Origin: Segatella maculosa DSM 19339 = JCM 15638
GTDB lineage: Bacteria; Bacteroidota; Bacteroidia; Bacteroidales; Bacteroidaceae
Direction of reading: 5' to 3'
Length of the DNA: 64,000 nucleotides
NCBI RefSeq assembly: GCF_000382385.1
Contig: NZ_KB908322.1
Location: forward strand, 124,001-188,000
A program made the position numbers and the translations under genes. Shown here in pieces: positions 36,453 to 45,803 of the stretch (the first letter of the stretch is position 1; each line of letters starts with the position of its first letter). The notes beneath the pieces were generated by a model, which had not been told where the DNA came from, did not search any database, and saw nothing but the letters and a program-made list of their open reading frames with translations.

Positions 36453-36459
36453 TTTTTTA

Positions 36460-36491
36460 TTTGCATTTCTGCACTTTTTTATGTAAGTTTG
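36460..36491 (+). promoter_or_regulatory. Promoter of the MgtC-like gene
   Basis: TTTG (36460-36463), a 20-base spacer and TAAGTTTG (36484-36491): an exact consensus, 22 bases before the start codon. Confidence 0.75.
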
Positions 36492-36513
36492 CAGGCAAAA
36501 TCATTTATTGCTT

Positions 36514-37008
36514 ATGATGACTATCGAATTCATTGCCCGCATCTTTGTGGCAGCCGTCTTGGGTGGCCTGATTGGACTCGAAAGAGAGTATAGGGAAAAG
36601 GCGGCAGGTCTGCGAACTCACTTCCTTGTTGCACTGGGTTCGGCGCTCTTTATGATTATTTCTGCATACGGATTTGAGGGCGTTTTGAAAGATGAAAACA
36701 TGCGTCTTGATGTCTCACGCATAGCAGCTCAGGTGGTATCTGGCATTGGTTTCATCGGTGCAGGCACTATTATTTTCCAGAAAAATGCCGTACATGGGCT
36801 GACAACGGCAGCCGGAGTGTGGGTCACAGCGGCTATTGGTCTGGCCTGTGGTGCCGGACTTTACGTGCTATCAGTAGTTGCCACGGTGCTCGTTTTGGTT
36901 GGTATGGAGGCCTTCAACTACGTGCTTCGTCGGCTCGACCGGAGCAAAGAGGGCGGTACGGAGCATGGAAACGAGGTCGAAGATGGAAGTGAAGACGGGG
37001 CAGTTTGA
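36514..37008 (+). CDS. MgtC/SapB-family inner membrane protein
   Basis: A 164-aa membrane protein starting at the ATG at 36514 (a second ATG follows directly). The MgtC signature is clear: GGLIGLEREYREKAAGLRTH, then AAQVVSGIGFIGAGTI and GLTTAAGVWVTAAIGLACG. Four to five membrane helices are followed by a short acidic C-terminus. MgtC-like proteins modulate ATP synthase or magnesium homeostasis in other bacteria; most members lack a tested role. It begins a co-directional group with the VanX-like gene 12 bases downstream. Confidence 0.92.
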   Translation: MMTIEFIARIFVAAVLGGLIGLEREYREKAAGLRTHFLVALGSALFMIISAYGFEGVLKDENMRLDVSRIAAQVVSGIGFIGAGTIIFQKNAVHGLTTAAGVWVTAAIGLACGAGLYVLSVVATVLVLVGMEAFNYVLRRLDRSKEGGTEHGNEVEDGSEDGAV

Positions 37009-37020
37009 CATGGATAACGA

Positions 37021-37764
37021 ATGAAACGAATGAGAATAATGAGACGAAAAGGGGGATGTCGTGATGCGCAAGGCATGTTGCGGCACACTTATGGCAAGGC
37101 ATTAGCCGCTTTATGGCTGCTTTGTTCCGTCGCCATCCCGGCCTTTTCAGCCGACAAGGGAGAGACAGCACGCCGGTTGACCCGCCAAGGTTATGTCAAT
37201 ATTCGGCAGGAAGACCCCACGATTCATGTGAGCCTGATGTACAGCAGGGCCGATAACTTCTGCGGCGTCGTGCTCTATGACGACCTGAAAGAGGCCTTTT
37301 TGCACCCTGAAGCCATGGCGGCTCTGAAGAAAGCGCAGGCCTATCTGCAACAACTGCGCCCCGATTTGAGTCTCAAGGTCTATGATGCGGCCCGTCCGAA
37401 GAGCATTCAACAGAAGATGTGGGACAAGGTGAAGCACACGCGAAAGGCCATTTATGTGTCGAATCCTGGCCATGGTGGCGGCATGCACAACTATGGAATG
37501 GCCGTCGATATCACGCTCTGTACGCTCAAAGGCGACACGCTCGACATGGGAACCAAGATTGATTACATGGGTAAGGCGGCCCATATTGACCACGAAGATC
37601 TGCTGGTGAAGGAGAAGAAAATCAGTCGAAAGGCACGCGAAAACCGCCAATTGCTGCGCCGGGTGATGCGCCATGGCGGTTTCATGCCATTGAGAACGGA
37701 GTGGTGGCACTTCAATAAATGCTCGCGAGCCACGGCAAAACGCTATTATAAAGTAATACCGTAA
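37021..37764 (+). CDS. D-Ala-D-Ala dipeptidase, VanX/DdpX-like (M15D)
   Basis: Secreted zinc dipeptidase of family M15D that cleaves D-alanyl-D-alanine. The metal-site motifs GMHNYGMAVDITL (SxHxxGxAxD type) and EWWHF are present, as is the DAARP segment containing the substrate-binding arginine. Several in-frame starts exist. From 37021 the protein is 247 aa; the ATG at 37075 gives a cleaner signal peptide (MLRHTYGKALAALWLLCSVA, cleavage near AFSA). An exported VanX homologue recycles peptidoglycan dipeptide rather than giving vancomycin resistance, and there is no vanH/vanA nearby. Confidence 0.92.
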   Translation: MKRMRIMRRKGGCRDAQGMLRHTYGKALAALWLLCSVAIPAFSADKGETARRLTRQGYVNIRQEDPTIHVSLMYSRADNFCGVVLYDDLKEAFLHPEAMAALKKAQAYLQQLRPDLSLKVYDAARPKSIQQKMWDKVKHTRKAIYVSNPGHGGGMHNYGMAVDITLCTLKGDTLDMGTKIDYMGKAAHIDHEDLLVKEKKISRKARENRQLLRRVMRHGGFMPLRTEWWHFNKCSRATAKRYYKVIP

Positions 37765-37770
37765 TTCATA

Positions 37771-38991
37771 ATGGCTTATTCTGCAAACGTCGACTTAGAG
37801 GCTTTGCGCATAAAGAACATTGCGTTTATCAAGCAGCATCGCACGGACAACGTGCGTACATTGGCCCTTCAGGCTTCGAAATACCCGGAGGTTGACATGC
37901 CGTTTGTGCTCGAACAGATACAAGGGTGGCAGACGGCACGACGCAAACTGCCCGGTTGGGCGATGGAATGTGTGCTGTTTCCGCCGCATCTGGCCATGGA
38001 ACAGTGTTCGAGTGAGGCTACAGCACGCTATAAATGTGGCATTGTCGAGCGGTTGATTTCGGCAGAGGAACGGCGGAAAGGCATGATGGCAGACCTTACG
38101 GGTGGCTTTGGTGTGGACTTTTCTTATATGGCACAGGGATTTGGAAAGGCCGTTTATGTAGAACGACAAGAGCGACTTTGCGCCGTGGCACGCCATAATT
38201 TCGACTGCTTGGGCGTGAAGAATGCCGAGGTGGTTCACGGAGATGGCATCGCCTATCTACATGGATTGCAGGAAAAAGTGACATTGCTTTATCTCGATCC
38301 GGCCCGCCGCGATGCTCATGGGAGCAAGACCTATGCCATTGAAGACTGCTCTCCTGACGTGGCAGCGCTGTCAGATAGGCTCATTGAACGGGCCAACCTC
38401 GTGTTGATAAAACTGTCTCCGATGCTCGATTGGCATGCGGCTGTGGAGCGAATGAAGCACGTTTACGAAGTACATATCGTGAGTGTCGAGGGCGAATGTA
38501 AGGAACTGCTACTCGTGATGCAGCAGAACGGAGACGAGTTACGCCTTTTTTGCGCGAACGACGACACTGTTTTTGCCTGTAATCCAAGTGAAGAAAGCGG
38601 CCGAATGCCCATGATAAACGATGTGAAAGCCGGACTTTGGCTCTACGAACCGAATGCTTCGGTGATGAAAGGTGGCTGCTTCGGAGTGCTTGCCGAGCGT
38701 TTCAAGGTGAAAGGAGTGGGCCGGAATTCTCATCTATTTGTGGCAGATGGGCCAGTAAAAGGGTTCCCGGGGCGGGGCTTCGAAATAGTGGCTGTGTCGT
38801 CAATGAACCGAAAGGAGCTGAAAGAAAAGCTTGGTGGGTTGGAGAAAGCCAACGTGACTGTGAGGAATTTCCCACTGAACGTGGCTGAATTACGCAAGCG
38901 ATTGCGACTGAAAGAAGGCGGCGACGGGTATTTGTTTGCCACGATTGTGGGCGGAAACCATACCTTAATATTCTGCAAAAAACAGGGGTAA
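37771..38991 (+). CDS. THUMP-like / PG1098-type class I SAM-dependent methyltransferase
   Basis: A 406-aa cytoplasmic protein of the Bacteroidetes PG1098 family. A helical N-terminal region is followed by a Rossmann methyltransferase core with motif I DLTGGFGVDFSYMA, the acidic strand AVYVERQ, motif IV YLDPARRDAHG and a C-terminal THUMP-like/ferredoxin-like part. The DPARR motif resembles N2-guanine or related RNA methyltransferases, so an rRNA or tRNA target is likely but unproven. It starts six bases after the VanX-like stop and is probably co-transcribed. Confidence 0.88.
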   Translation: MAYSANVDLEALRIKNIAFIKQHRTDNVRTLALQASKYPEVDMPFVLEQIQGWQTARRKLPGWAMECVLFPPHLAMEQCSSEATARYKCGIVERLISAEERRKGMMADLTGGFGVDFSYMAQGFGKAVYVERQERLCAVARHNFDCLGVKNAEVVHGDGIAYLHGLQEKVTLLYLDPARRDAHGSKTYAIEDCSPDVAALSDRLIERANLVLIKLSPMLDWHAAVERMKHVYEVHIVSVEGECKELLLVMQQNGDELRLFCANDDTVFACNPSEESGRMPMINDVKAGLWLYEPNASVMKGGCFGVLAERFKVKGVGRNSHLFVADGPVKGFPGRGFEIVAVSSMNRKELKEKLGGLEKANVTVRNFPLNVAELRKRLRLKEGGDGYLFATIVGGNHTLIFCKKQG

Positions 38992-38992
38992 A

Positions 38993-39024
38993 TTTGGCTT
39001 TCTGCCTGAAATTGGCTAAATTTG
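38993..39024 (+). promoter_or_regulatory. Promoter of the GNAT-like gene
   Basis: TTTG (38993-38996), a 20-base spacer and TAAATTTG (39017-39024): an exact consensus that begins two bases after the upstream stop codon. Confidence 0.75.
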
Positions 39025-39051
39025 CAGGTTCAGAAGTAAAACGAACATACG

Positions 39052-40200
39052 ATGTCATCAGTTGAGATAAGGAAAGTAGAGACCAAGAAAGACTTGAAAA
39101 CCTTTATAGAATTCCATTACGACCTTTACAAAGGAAACGAATTCGATGCCCCCGTGCTTTATAGTGATGATGCACATGTGCTGAATCCAAAGAAGAATGC
39201 GGCCTTTGATTTCTGCGAAGCCGAATACTATCTTGCCTTTAAAAAGGGAAAACTGGTGGGTCGTGTGGCTGCCATCATCAACCATAAAGCTAACGAGAAA
39301 TGGAAAACGAAGGCCGTTCGGTTCGGTTGGATTGACTTTGTTGACGACCTCGAAGTGAGCCGTGCACTCCTTGCTGCAGTCGAATTGTATGGTAAAAAGA
39401 AGGGAATGGACAAGGTGATCGGGCCACTTGGCTTCACGGATTTAGACCCGGAAGGCATGCTGGTTGAGGGCTTTGACCAGCTTGGAACAATGGCTACGAT
39501 TTATAATTATCCCTATTATCCACGCCACATGGAGCAACTTGGTGGTTGGGAAAAGGACAATGACTACGTGGAATACAAGCTTATTGTGCCGAAAGAAACA
39601 CCGGAAAAGTATATGAAAGTGGCGGAGATGATAGAGAAACGCTATAATCTTCACGTGCGTCCGATGACGAAAAAGGAGATATACAAGGACGGTTATGGTT
39701 ACAAGGTGTTTGAAATCATCAACGAAACCTTTAAAGATCTCTATGGGTTTTCGGAACTTTCGGAAAGGCAGATTTATCAATATATCAATATGTATCTGCC
39801 GTTTAGCGACTTGAAATGGATACCGATTATCGAAGATTGGAGCGTTGAGCCCCACAAGGTCGTGGGCGTTGGCATTACGTTTCCGTCACTTTCGCGTGTA
39901 TTACAAAAGCTTCATAAAGGTAGGTTGTGGCCTTTTGGTTGGTGGGATGTGCTACGTGTGTTGAAATTCCACAAGACCAAGATCGTCGATTTATTGCTAA
40001 TTGGTGTTCTTCCTGAATATCGTGTGAAGGGAGCCAATGCGTTATTGTTCTCCTATCTCATTCCTATTTATCAGAAATATGGTATAGAGTGGGGGGAAAC
40101 TCATGTGGAAATGGAGACCAATGACAAGGTGCAGTCGCAGTGGCAATACTTGGAAACCATCCGACATAAATACCGTCGTTGCTATCGAAAGTTGATATAA
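39052..40200 (+). CDS. GNAT-fold protein, Bacteroidetes-conserved, unknown substrate
   Basis: A 382-aa cytoplasmic protein with two GNAT-like halves. The N-terminal half has AFKKGKLVGRVAAIINH and the phrase KVIGPLGFTDLDPEGMLVEGF; the C-terminal half has VVGVGITFPSLSRVLQ and LLIGVLPEYRVKGANALLF, an acetyl-CoA-loop-like segment. The VETNDKVQSQW-type ending (METNDKVQSQWQYLE) is typical of this family. No characterised member is known to me. It has its own consensus promoter and is followed after 35 bases by parE. Confidence 0.82.
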   Translation: MSSVEIRKVETKKDLKTFIEFHYDLYKGNEFDAPVLYSDDAHVLNPKKNAAFDFCEAEYYLAFKKGKLVGRVAAIINHKANEKWKTKAVRFGWIDFVDDLEVSRALLAAVELYGKKKGMDKVIGPLGFTDLDPEGMLVEGFDQLGTMATIYNYPYYPRHMEQLGGWEKDNDYVEYKLIVPKETPEKYMKVAEMIEKRYNLHVRPMTKKEIYKDGYGYKVFEIINETFKDLYGFSELSERQIYQYINMYLPFSDLKWIPIIEDWSVEPHKVVGVGITFPSLSRVLQKLHKGRLWPFGWWDVLRVLKFHKTKIVDLLLIGVLPEYRVKGANALLFSYLIPIYQKYGIEWGETHVEMETNDKVQSQWQYLETIRHKYRRCYRKLI

Positions 40201-40235
40201 GTAGGCCCATAAGCTGATAATATACCGGAAAAGGA

Positions 40236-42227
40236 ATGAATATGCCAGAAAAAGAAACGATAAACGAAGAAGAAAACAAGCAACAAGGACAGCCTGTTGC
40301 CTATACTGACGAAAACATCCGCCACTTGTCGGATATGGAACATGTGCGTACACGCCCCGGAATGTACATTGGTCGGTTGGGAGATGGCAATCTTCCGGAA
40401 GACGGAATCTATGTATTATTGAAGGAAGTCATTGATAATTCCATCGATGAATTCAAGATGAAGGCTGGCGACCGCATTGAGATTGAGATTGAAGATAACC
40501 TCCGTGTGAGTGTCAGAGACTATGGACGAGGCATTCCACAGGGTAAACTTGTCGAGGCAGTGAGCATGCTTAACACCGGTGGAAAATATGATTCGAAAGC
40601 CTTCAAGAAGAGTGTTGGGTTGAATGGTGTGGGCGTTAAGGCTGTCAATGCTTTGAGTTCGAGGTTTGAAGTCAAGTCGTTTCGTAATGGAAAAGTGCGT
40701 GAACTGACGTTTGAAAAAGGCGTTAAGAAGTCTGATAGCACGAAAGATACGACCGACAATGAGAATGGAACGTATATATATTTCGAACCTGACAACACAC
40801 TCTTCAAGGATTACAGCTTCCATGACGATATTGTTGAGACGATGCTCCGTAATTATACATACCTCAACAGCGGTCTTACAATCATGTATAACGGTCGTCG
40901 CATCAAAAGTCGCAATGGATTGGAGGACTTATTGAATGATAATATGACGAACGATGGGCTCTATCCCATTATACATATCGTGGGAGAAGACATAGAAATT
41001 GCCTTCACGCACGCCAATCAATATGGCGAAGAGTATCATAGTTTTGTCAATGGTCAGCATACCACGCAGGGTGGCACGCATCAAAGCGCATTCAAGGAGC
41101 ATATCGCCAAGACAATAAAAGAGTTTTTCAACAAGAATTATGAGTATACCGATGTGCGTAACGGTATTGTTGCAGCCATTGCGCTGAATGTTGAGGAGCC
41201 GGTGTTCGAGAGTCAGACGAAGATAAAGCTCGGTTCCACCCAAATGGCGCCCGACGGTGAGAGTATCAACAAGTACGTAGGGGATTTTATCAAGCAAAAT
41301 GTCGACAACTACCTCCATATCCATGCCGATGTGGCGGAAGTGATGGAGAATAAAATCAAAGAAAGTGAGCGTGAACGCAAGGCAATGGCAGGCGTTACGA
41401 AGTTGGCTCGCGAGAGAGCAAAGAAGGCAAACCTGCATAATAGGAAGCTACGTGACTGTCGTATCCACTTCTGTGACGTCAAAAACGACCGCAAGGAAGA
41501 GAGTGCTATCTTCATTACTGAGGGAGATTCGGCCAGTGGAAGCATCACCAAGAGTCGCGATGTGAACACGCAAGCGGTCTTCTCCCTACGTGGAAAGCCC
41601 CTCAACTCATTCGGATTGACGAAGAAAGTGGTTTATGAAAACGAGGAATTCAACCTGCTTCAAGCTGCCTTGGATATTGAAGATGGCCTCGATAGTCTGC
41701 GATATAATAAGGTGATTGTAGCCACTGATGCCGACGTTGACGGCATGCATATCCGCTTATTAATCATTACTTTCTTCCTACAGTTCTTCCCCGAACTAAT
41801 CAAGAAAGGGCATGTTTATGTATTGCAGACCCCACTTTTCCGCGTAAGGAACAAGCGGACGAAAATCAAGAACAAGCAAGTGATTGCCGAGGCTGATGCT
41901 CGTTTGGACAAAAAGGAAAAGCGTTCGGACTTTATTACCCGCTATTGTTATACCGAAGAAGAGCGTATCAATGCGATTAAGGAATTGGGCCCCGACCCCG
42001 AAATCACCCGATTCAAAGGATTGGGTGAAATCAGTCCGGAGGAATTCGTGCACTTTATAGGGCCTGATATGCGTCTCGAACAAGTGACACTTCATAAGAA
42101 TGATCAAGTTGGAAAGCTCTTGGAGTATTACATGGGCAAGAATACCATGGAGCGACAGAACTTTATTATCGACAATCTTGTCATCGAAGAAGACCTCCCG
42201 GACGCTGATTCCGAACCCTTAGATTAA
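40236..42227 (+). CDS. parE: DNA topoisomerase IV subunit B (ParE)
   Basis: ATPase subunit of a type IIA topoisomerase that decatenates daughter chromosomes. The 663-aa protein has the GHKL ATPase domain ([17 protein letters not shown], then [14 protein letters not shown]), the transducer domain, and the TOPRIM domain with EGDSASG (from residue 429) and DADVDG (residues 498-503). The length and the short [17 protein letters not shown] link, without the GyrB insertion, point to ParE rather than GyrB. A second in-frame ATG at 40242 is possible. parC is not adjacent in the window. Confidence 0.93.
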   Translation: MNMPEKETINEEENKQQGQPVAYTDENIRHLSDMEHVRTRPGMYIGRLGDGNLPEDGIYVLLKEVIDNSIDEFKMKAGDRIEIEIEDNLRVSVRDYGRGIPQGKLVEAVSMLNTGGKYDSKAFKKSVGLNGVGVKAVNALSSRFEVKSFRNGKVRELTFEKGVKKSDSTKDTTDNENGTYIYFEPDNTLFKDYSFHDDIVETMLRNYTYLNSGLTIMYNGRRIKSRNGLEDLLNDNMTNDGLYPIIHIVGEDIEIAFTHANQYGEEYHSFVNGQHTTQGGTHQSAFKEHIAKTIKEFFNKNYEYTDVRNGIVAAIALNVEEPVFESQTKIKLGSTQMAPDGESINKYVGDFIKQNVDNYLHIHADVAEVMENKIKESERERKAMAGVTKLARERAKKANLHNRKLRDCRIHFCDVKNDRKEESAIFITEGDSASGSITKSRDVNTQAVFSLRGKPLNSFGLTKKVVYENEEFNLLQAALDIEDGLDSLRYNKVIVATDADVDGMHIRLLIITFFLQFFPELIKKGHVYVLQTPLFRVRNKRTKIKNKQVIAEADARLDKKEKRSDFITRYCYTEEERINAIKELGPDPEITRFKGLGEISPEEFVHFIGPDMRLEQVTLHKNDQVGKLLEYYMGKNTMERQNFIIDNLVIEEDLPDADSEPLD

Positions 42228-42270
42228 CGGTTACAGACGGCAGAAAGCCATTGAAACCGTCGAAACAAAA

Positions 42271-43917
42271 ATGAATATGAAATCAAATCCTAACCCGATG
42301 AGATGCCTATATGCCTTCCGCCAAGGGATGGTATGGGTTGTTTTCTCGTTTGCCATGTTGCCTTTGTCGCTGAAAGCACAGCGAATGAACCTTGGGAGCG
42401 ATGCTCCAATCCGTAAATTGCAGATTGCCGAGATGGCCATCTCCAATCTTTACGTCGATACAGTCGATGAAAATAAACTCGTGGAAGACGGCATTCGTGG
42501 CATGATAGAGAAGCTCGACCCTCACTCTTCCTATGCAACTGCCAAGGAAACCAAGGAGATGAACGAGCCATTGCAGGGCTCATTCGAAGGCATCGGCGTG
42601 CAATTCAATATGGTACAAGACACGCTGTTGGTCATTCAACCCATTGTAAATGGCCCGTCAGAACGTGTAGGTATCCTTGCTGGCGACCGCATCGTGAGTG
42701 TCAACGACACAGCCATTGCAGGCGTAAAGATGTCGAAAGAAGAGATTATGAAGCGGCTCCGAGGGGCCAAAGGCTCTAAGGTAAGACTCGGAATCGTGCG
42801 CCGTGGCATTGCCGGTATGCTCTATTTCACGGTCACGCGCGACAAGATTCCCGTGAAGACCCTTGATGCTGCCTACATGATTCGGCCGAAAGTAGGTTAT
42901 ATCCGCATTGGAAGTTTCGGCCTAACCACCTATAATGAGTTCATGGAAGCGGTCAATATGCTGAAGAATAACGGCATGAAAGACCTCATACTCGACCTTG
43001 AAGAGAACGGCGGAGGCTATCTTTTGGCGGCCGTGCAGATAGCAAATGAGTTCCTAAAACGCAACGATTTGATTGTCTATACGCAAGGAAGAAGAGCTCC
43101 AAGGCAGGAACATCGTGCCGATGGAACAGGCAAATTACTCGACGGAAAGGTTGTCGTTCTCATCAATGAATACACGGCTTCGGCTGCCGAAATCGTTACC
43201 GGTTCCATTCAAGATCAGGACCGTGGTGAGGTCGTTGGGCGTCGTTCGTTCGGCAAGGGCCTTGTGCAACGCCCTATAGACTTTGCAGACGGCAGCATGA
43301 TCCGCCTCACAATAGCCCATTATTATACACCTTCGGGCCGCTGTATCCAGAAACCTTATAAGAAAGGTGAGGCCCTTGACTATGCCATGGACATTGAGAA
43401 ACGCTTCGAACATGGCGAACTTTACAGTGCCGACAGCATTCATTTTGCCGATTCTTTGAAGTATAAAACCTTGCGAAAGCAGCGTGTTGTCTACGGAGGA
43501 GGGGGCATTATGCCCGATTATTTCGTTCCTCTTGACACCGCACAATACACGCGGTTCCATCGCCAACTGGCTGCCCGAAGCTACATCATCAATGCAAATC
43601 TGAAGTATATCGACGTCAACCGGAAGCAACTCCGCAACCGTTTTGCCACCTTTACCGACTTCAATGCCCGCTATGAAGTGCCCGAATCGTTTGTCAATGA
43701 CGTGCTCGAAGCAGCCGCAAAAGACAACATCAAGCCCAAAGATGAGCAGGAATTGCAGCAGACGTTGCCCCGTTTAAGATTGCAACTCAAAGCACTTGTG
43801 GCACGCGACCTGTGGGACATGAGTGAATATTTTCAGGTAATCAACGAAGAGAATCCCATTGTTCGGAAGGCTGTGGAGCTGTTTGAGCAAGCTGAAAGTA
43901 ACCATCAAAACGCATAG
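42271..43917 (+). CDS. S41-family C-terminal processing protease (CtpA-like) with PDZ domain
   Basis: Exported serine protease of 548 aa: signal peptide to about residue 36 (SLKAQR), N-terminal helices, a PDZ domain (about residues 95-180, GIGVQFNMVQD to LGIVRRG) and the S41 core with the Ser304-Lys329 dyad (EYTASAAEI and FGKGLVQ). The 25-residue spacing between them matches characterised Tsp/CtpA enzymes. It acts in the periplasm on C-terminal tails of target proteins. It lies 43 bases after parE and 16 before an AraC-type regulator gene. The long C-terminal helical part (after about residue 400) is usual in Bacteroidetes members. Confidence 0.93.
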   Translation: MNMKSNPNPMRCLYAFRQGMVWVVFSFAMLPLSLKAQRMNLGSDAPIRKLQIAEMAISNLYVDTVDENKLVEDGIRGMIEKLDPHSSYATAKETKEMNEPLQGSFEGIGVQFNMVQDTLLVIQPIVNGPSERVGILAGDRIVSVNDTAIAGVKMSKEEIMKRLRGAKGSKVRLGIVRRGIAGMLYFTVTRDKIPVKTLDAAYMIRPKVGYIRIGSFGLTTYNEFMEAVNMLKNNGMKDLILDLEENGGGYLLAAVQIANEFLKRNDLIVYTQGRRAPRQEHRADGTGKLLDGKVVVLINEYTASAAEIVTGSIQDQDRGEVVGRRSFGKGLVQRPIDFADGSMIRLTIAHYYTPSGRCIQKPYKKGEALDYAMDIEKRFEHGELYSADSIHFADSLKYKTLRKQRVVYGGGGIMPDYFVPLDTAQYTRFHRQLAARSYIINANLKYIDVNRKQLRNRFATFTDFNARYEVPESFVNDVLEAAAKDNIKPKDEQELQQTLPRLRLQLKALVARDLWDMSEYFQVINEENPIVRKAVELFEQAESNHQNA

Positions 43918-43933
43918 TTAAAGGAGATAAAGC

Positions 43934-45205
43934 ATGAAACATAAGGTGTTATATGCACTAATCGGTGCATTATTGGCGACAATGACGCTCTTTTCCTGCC
44001 ACTCAGGTCAGCAGAATGCGCGTCAGGTTTCAGCTGCCATCGAAGACACGGCCTCGAGTAGTGAGGCCTATTTTCGCACGATTACGAAGATAGCCTACGC
44101 CAAATACCTCAAGGGAGAGACCCTTTCGAGCCTCGAATATGCCTACATTGCGCTCGGTCGTTCCATCGAAGAGCAGTCCAAAAGCTATGAAGCTATCCTG
44201 TCATTCCTTATTGGTATCAACAAAGCCAACATTGGAAAATACGACGAAGCCATGCCTTATTTCCATCGAACCATCAACATTTACAACTCCATGCCGACTG
44301 CAGCAAGTCCGTGGAATGGGCTTTATCAGAAGGTATATGCACTGCTCAACGTCGAATTGGTAATGCAGAACGCGGGTAAATATGACGAAGCTATGCGCCT
44401 ATTACCCGACCTTAACCGCTCGTTCCGCCTGTTGGCTGAGTGTCCGGACACGGCATCCATGAAGGCAGGAGCCAACAGTACGTTCGGCTTTATGCCCCGT
44501 TCAGCCTTCAAATTGGCCAAATCCAGCGAGACAACCATCTTGGAATTGCAACAGAAACAACAGGAAGCTGAACTCCGAACCATGCGTATGGCGCTCATCA
44601 TGGGTGGCGTTATCTTTCTCTTGTTGTGCTTTATCATCTTCCGAATCGCGCGGTATAACCGCATCATCACACGCAAGAACGCATCGGCAGTTGATACCAT
44701 CAACCGACTGTTGCAGTATCGTGAGGCGTTGATGAACGAACGTAAGCAACATGAAACGGCCGAAACGCAGGCCAAAACAGCCGCCATGACCTCGGAAGAA
44801 GCCTCCCAGCAGGCTGAACAGCCGAAAGATGATGCCGACAAGCTATTGTTCCGCCGCGTCTCGGCCACCATCATGAGCAAGAAGATGTTCCTTCAACCGA
44901 AGCTGAGTCGCGAAGATGTCATCAATGAAGTGTATGTTCCGCACAACAAGTTCGCCCAACTCTTCACGCGATATGCAGGCATGAGCTTCACGAAATTCGT
45001 CAACGAACTACGTTTGGAGTATGCCGCTCAGTTGCTTCTCGACCGTCCCGACTACACCATCGAGGCCATCGGAGAAGCGTGCGGCATGCCGATTGCACAA
45101 ACTTTTTATCGTAACTTCTCGGATAAATTCGGCGTTACACCCTCCGATTTCCGCATTCTTTCACAGAAAAATGCAGAAAAAAGTGCGCAAAATGAAGAAA
45201 TGTGA
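43934..45205 (+). CDS. Membrane-tethered AraC-type transcriptional regulator with periplasmic TPR region
   Basis: A 423-aa one-component regulator. It starts with a lipobox-like signal (LFSC, Cys22), then a TPR-like helical domain (about residues 45-165), a coiled segment rich in Gln/Glu, one membrane helix (about residues 217-238) and a basic juxtamembrane segment. A Glu/Gln/Ala-rich linker leads to an AraC-type double helix-turn-helix domain (about residues 320-405, with ending FSDKFGVTPSDFR). The layout implies a periplasmic sensor controlling a cytoplasmic DNA-binding domain. Its target is unknown. It follows the S41 protease gene by 16 bases, so the two are probably co-expressed, and the protease could process the sensor. 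Confidence 0.85.
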   Translation: MKHKVLYALIGALLATMTLFSCHSGQQNARQVSAAIEDTASSSEAYFRTITKIAYAKYLKGETLSSLEYAYIALGRSIEEQSKSYEAILSFLIGINKANIGKYDEAMPYFHRTINIYNSMPTAASPWNGLYQKVYALLNVELVMQNAGKYDEAMRLLPDLNRSFRLLAECPDTASMKAGANSTFGFMPRSAFKLAKSSETTILELQQKQQEAELRTMRMALIMGGVIFLLLCFIIFRIARYNRIITRKNASAVDTINRLLQYREALMNERKQHETAETQAKTAAMTSEEASQQAEQPKDDADKLLFRRVSATIMSKKMFLQPKLSREDVINEVYVPHNKFAQLFTRYAGMSFTKFVNELRLEYAAQLLLDRPDYTIEAIGEACGMPIAQTFYRNFSDKFGVTPSDFRILSQKNAEKSAQNEEM

Positions 45206-45248
45206 GAACATGTGAACATTTGTGATAGCTTCTATTCTCAATGATGTT

Positions 45249-45256
45249 TATCTTTG
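45249..45256 (+). promoter_or_regulatory. -7 element of the candidate small RNA
   Basis: TATCTTTG matches TAnnTTTG. The nearest TTTG is 26 bases upstream (45219-45222), wider than usual. Confidence 0.45.
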
Positions 45257-45261
45257 CATCG

Positions 45262-45480
45262 AAGGTTTAAGTTTAGACTATTAAGTACTCAACTTTGTAA
45301 ATTACATGAACCCGTGAGGGCAAGCGTTATTTCATTTTTCGCATTTTAATTTATTTAGAGAGTTATAAAAATCATGTTCATCTTGCTGAAGATTAGCAAT
45401 TGAACTGATTTTCCTCTGCGGAGGACAGCAAAATGAACAATACGAACATGCGGCCTGATGAAGGTCGCATGTTTATTTTT
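45262..45480 (+). ncRNA. Candidate structured small RNA, family not recognised
   Basis: A promoter-like TATCTTTG precedes a stretch of about 220 bases that ends in a strong terminator and lies between two genes without serving either. Internal structure includes CCC-GTGA-GGG (45311-45320, a GNRA-type loop) and TCCTC-TGCG-GAGGA (45412-45425, a UNCG-type loop). A longer stem joins GTTCATCTTGCTG (45375-45387) to CAGCAAAATGAAC (45426-45438) with one mismatch. A nine-codon frame begins at the ATG at 45374, so a leader peptide is an alternative. It does not match what I know of tmRNA, RNase P or SRP RNA. Confidence 0.42.
45445..45480 (+). terminator. Terminator of the candidate small RNA
   Basis: AACATGCGGCC (45445-45455) pairs with GGTCGCATGTT (45463-45473) with one wobble across a seven-base loop. 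TATTTTT follows. Confidence 0.8.
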
Positions 45481-45527
45481 GGTATTTCCCAGTCCTATAC
45501 CATTCTAACGGATTGTGGTGTTAGCGC

Positions 45528-45647
45528 TATTGATAATCAACGACTTAACGGTCGCGTTTCAATATCAGCCATTTTGGCGTGTAAAGTGGGCCATATTGCA
45601 TGCTAAAATGGGTGAGATTGCGCGGCAAAATGGGTGAGATTGCATTA
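45528..45647. repeat. P22 array E: left tail plus four units
   Basis: Left tail 45528-45559 (TATTGATAATCAACGACTTA), units 45560-45581, 45582-45603, 45604-45625 and 45626-45647. The right tail is eroded. An R95 left half starts 34 bases further on. Confidence 0.85.
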
Positions 45648-45680
45648 CCATACGGTTGATGTGAAAAACCGCTTCAAGTG

Positions 45681-45711
45681 ATGTAGGGACGCACGGCTCG
45701 TGCGTCCGCCC
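45681..45711. repeat. R95 left half
   Basis: GGGACGCACGGCTCGTGCGT palindrome followed by part of the R95 centre (AAACAATCATGTATATATAC). The right palindrome is missing. Confidence 0.75.
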
Positions 45712-45803
45712 AAACAATCATGTATATATACCTTCAATTCAACTCAAATGGTTGTTTTAAGGTAGAGGAACAAGTTGCCTTCAATGGACAAACCGTATCG
45801 CGA

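Larger units (their letters stand above)
35604..36513. other. Gene-free composite repeat region
   Basis: In order: a short structured spacer, a 121-base MITE-like element, P22 array D, a TTGA-rich block bounded by CATGTAGGGAC-type repeats, an R95 element, a degenerate P22-like piece (about 36310-36390), a PPR repeat and the mgtC-like gene promoter. The same order MITE, P22, TTGA block, R95 recurs at 53905-54361. Confidence 0.8.

Noticed and set aside
36242-36517. Small plus-strand frame ahead of the MgtC-like gene
   Set aside because: It translates R95 and PPR repeats and runs through the promoter.
37021-37764. Vancomycin resistance determinant
   Set aside because: A VanX-like dipeptidase alone, with no vanH or vanA ligase nearby, fits peptidoglycan turnover instead.
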